The notes beneath the pieces were generated by a model. The model saw nothing but the letters and a program-made list of their open reading frames with translations, made no database searches and had not been told where the DNA came from. From assembly GCF_947499585.1 (NCBI RefSeq), contig NZ_CANMOO010000002.1, positions 868,001 through 932,000 of the forward strand: a stretch of DNA of 64,000 bases, read 5' to 3'. Below, one piece after another: positions 63,982 through 64,000 of the stretch (position 1 is its first letter; every line of letters starts with the position of its first letter). This DNA comes from an uncultured Allomuricauda sp. (GTDB lineage: Bacteria > Bacteroidota > Bacteroidia > Flavobacteriales > Flavobacteriaceae). Position numbers and translations under genes: made by a program.

Positions 63982-64000
63982 GGTTTAACTATGATTGAGA

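Overview
The window is AT-rich chromosomal DNA from a member of the Bacteroidota, most likely a marine Flavobacteriaceae. Reasons: the suf operon carries the flavobacterial companions (DUF59, DUF2480, DUF3078 outer-membrane protein); there is a one-piece hybrid two-component protein ending in an AraC domain, a type IX secretion C-terminal signal, and many short lipoproteins with a Cys-Ser-rich start; upstream regions carry TAnnTTTG-type -7 boxes; TTG/GTG starts are frequent and Shine-Dalgarno sequences are weak. No rRNA, tRNA, CRISPR array, phage or transposase gene was seen.

Layout. 1-9 kb: suf Fe-S cluster operon (sufA, sufB, a secreted metallo-beta-lactamase-fold lipoprotein, sufC, sufD, sufS, then sufE behind its own promoter, a SufT-like DUF59 gene, a four-helix-bundle gene between repeat arms, DUF2480, DUF3078) ending in a strong terminator. 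9-14 kb: a TPR-type hybrid histidine kinase followed by two lipoproteins. 14-20.5 kb: hflX, an endonuclease/exonuclease/phosphatase, a secreted subtilase, a 3'-5' exonuclease gene broken by an in-frame amber codon, and a lipoprotein. 20.5-31 kb, minus strand: one long haem-synthesis transcription unit hemA-hemC-hemD-hemE-GNAT-DUF6973-hemF-phzF-hemB, continuing into a serine hydrolase, a CNNM protein and a DNA methyltransferase-type repair gene. A divergent AraC regulator with a 19-bp palindrome in the shared intergenic region sits at its head, and hemH lies 2.8 kb away. 33.8-48.6 kb: hemH-MATE, then many secreted or lipoprotein beta-propeller, SnoaL-like, regulator and protease genes, including a zinc-ribbon/SPFH pair separated by an 87-bp palindromic repeat. 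48.7-64 kb: two large secreted sortilin-type BNR proteins on either side of a membrane-anchored MutS-like ATPase, hemJ, a HAMP histidine kinase, an enoyl-CoA hydratase, secreted unknowns, a PA0069-type radical SAM protein and two tandem YciI/DGPF proteins.

Together the window encodes the SUF Fe-S assembly system nearly whole and most of the haem pathway from glutamyl-tRNA to protohaem (HemA, B, C, D, E, F, J, H; HemL is not here). Among the less explained items are the amber-interrupted exonuclease, the repeat-flanked four-helix gene inside suf, the palindromes at 12.5 kb and 31.2 kb, the SPFH/zinc-ribbon pair and the BNR/MutS-like/BNR locus. I found no clear-cut new defence or mobile system.
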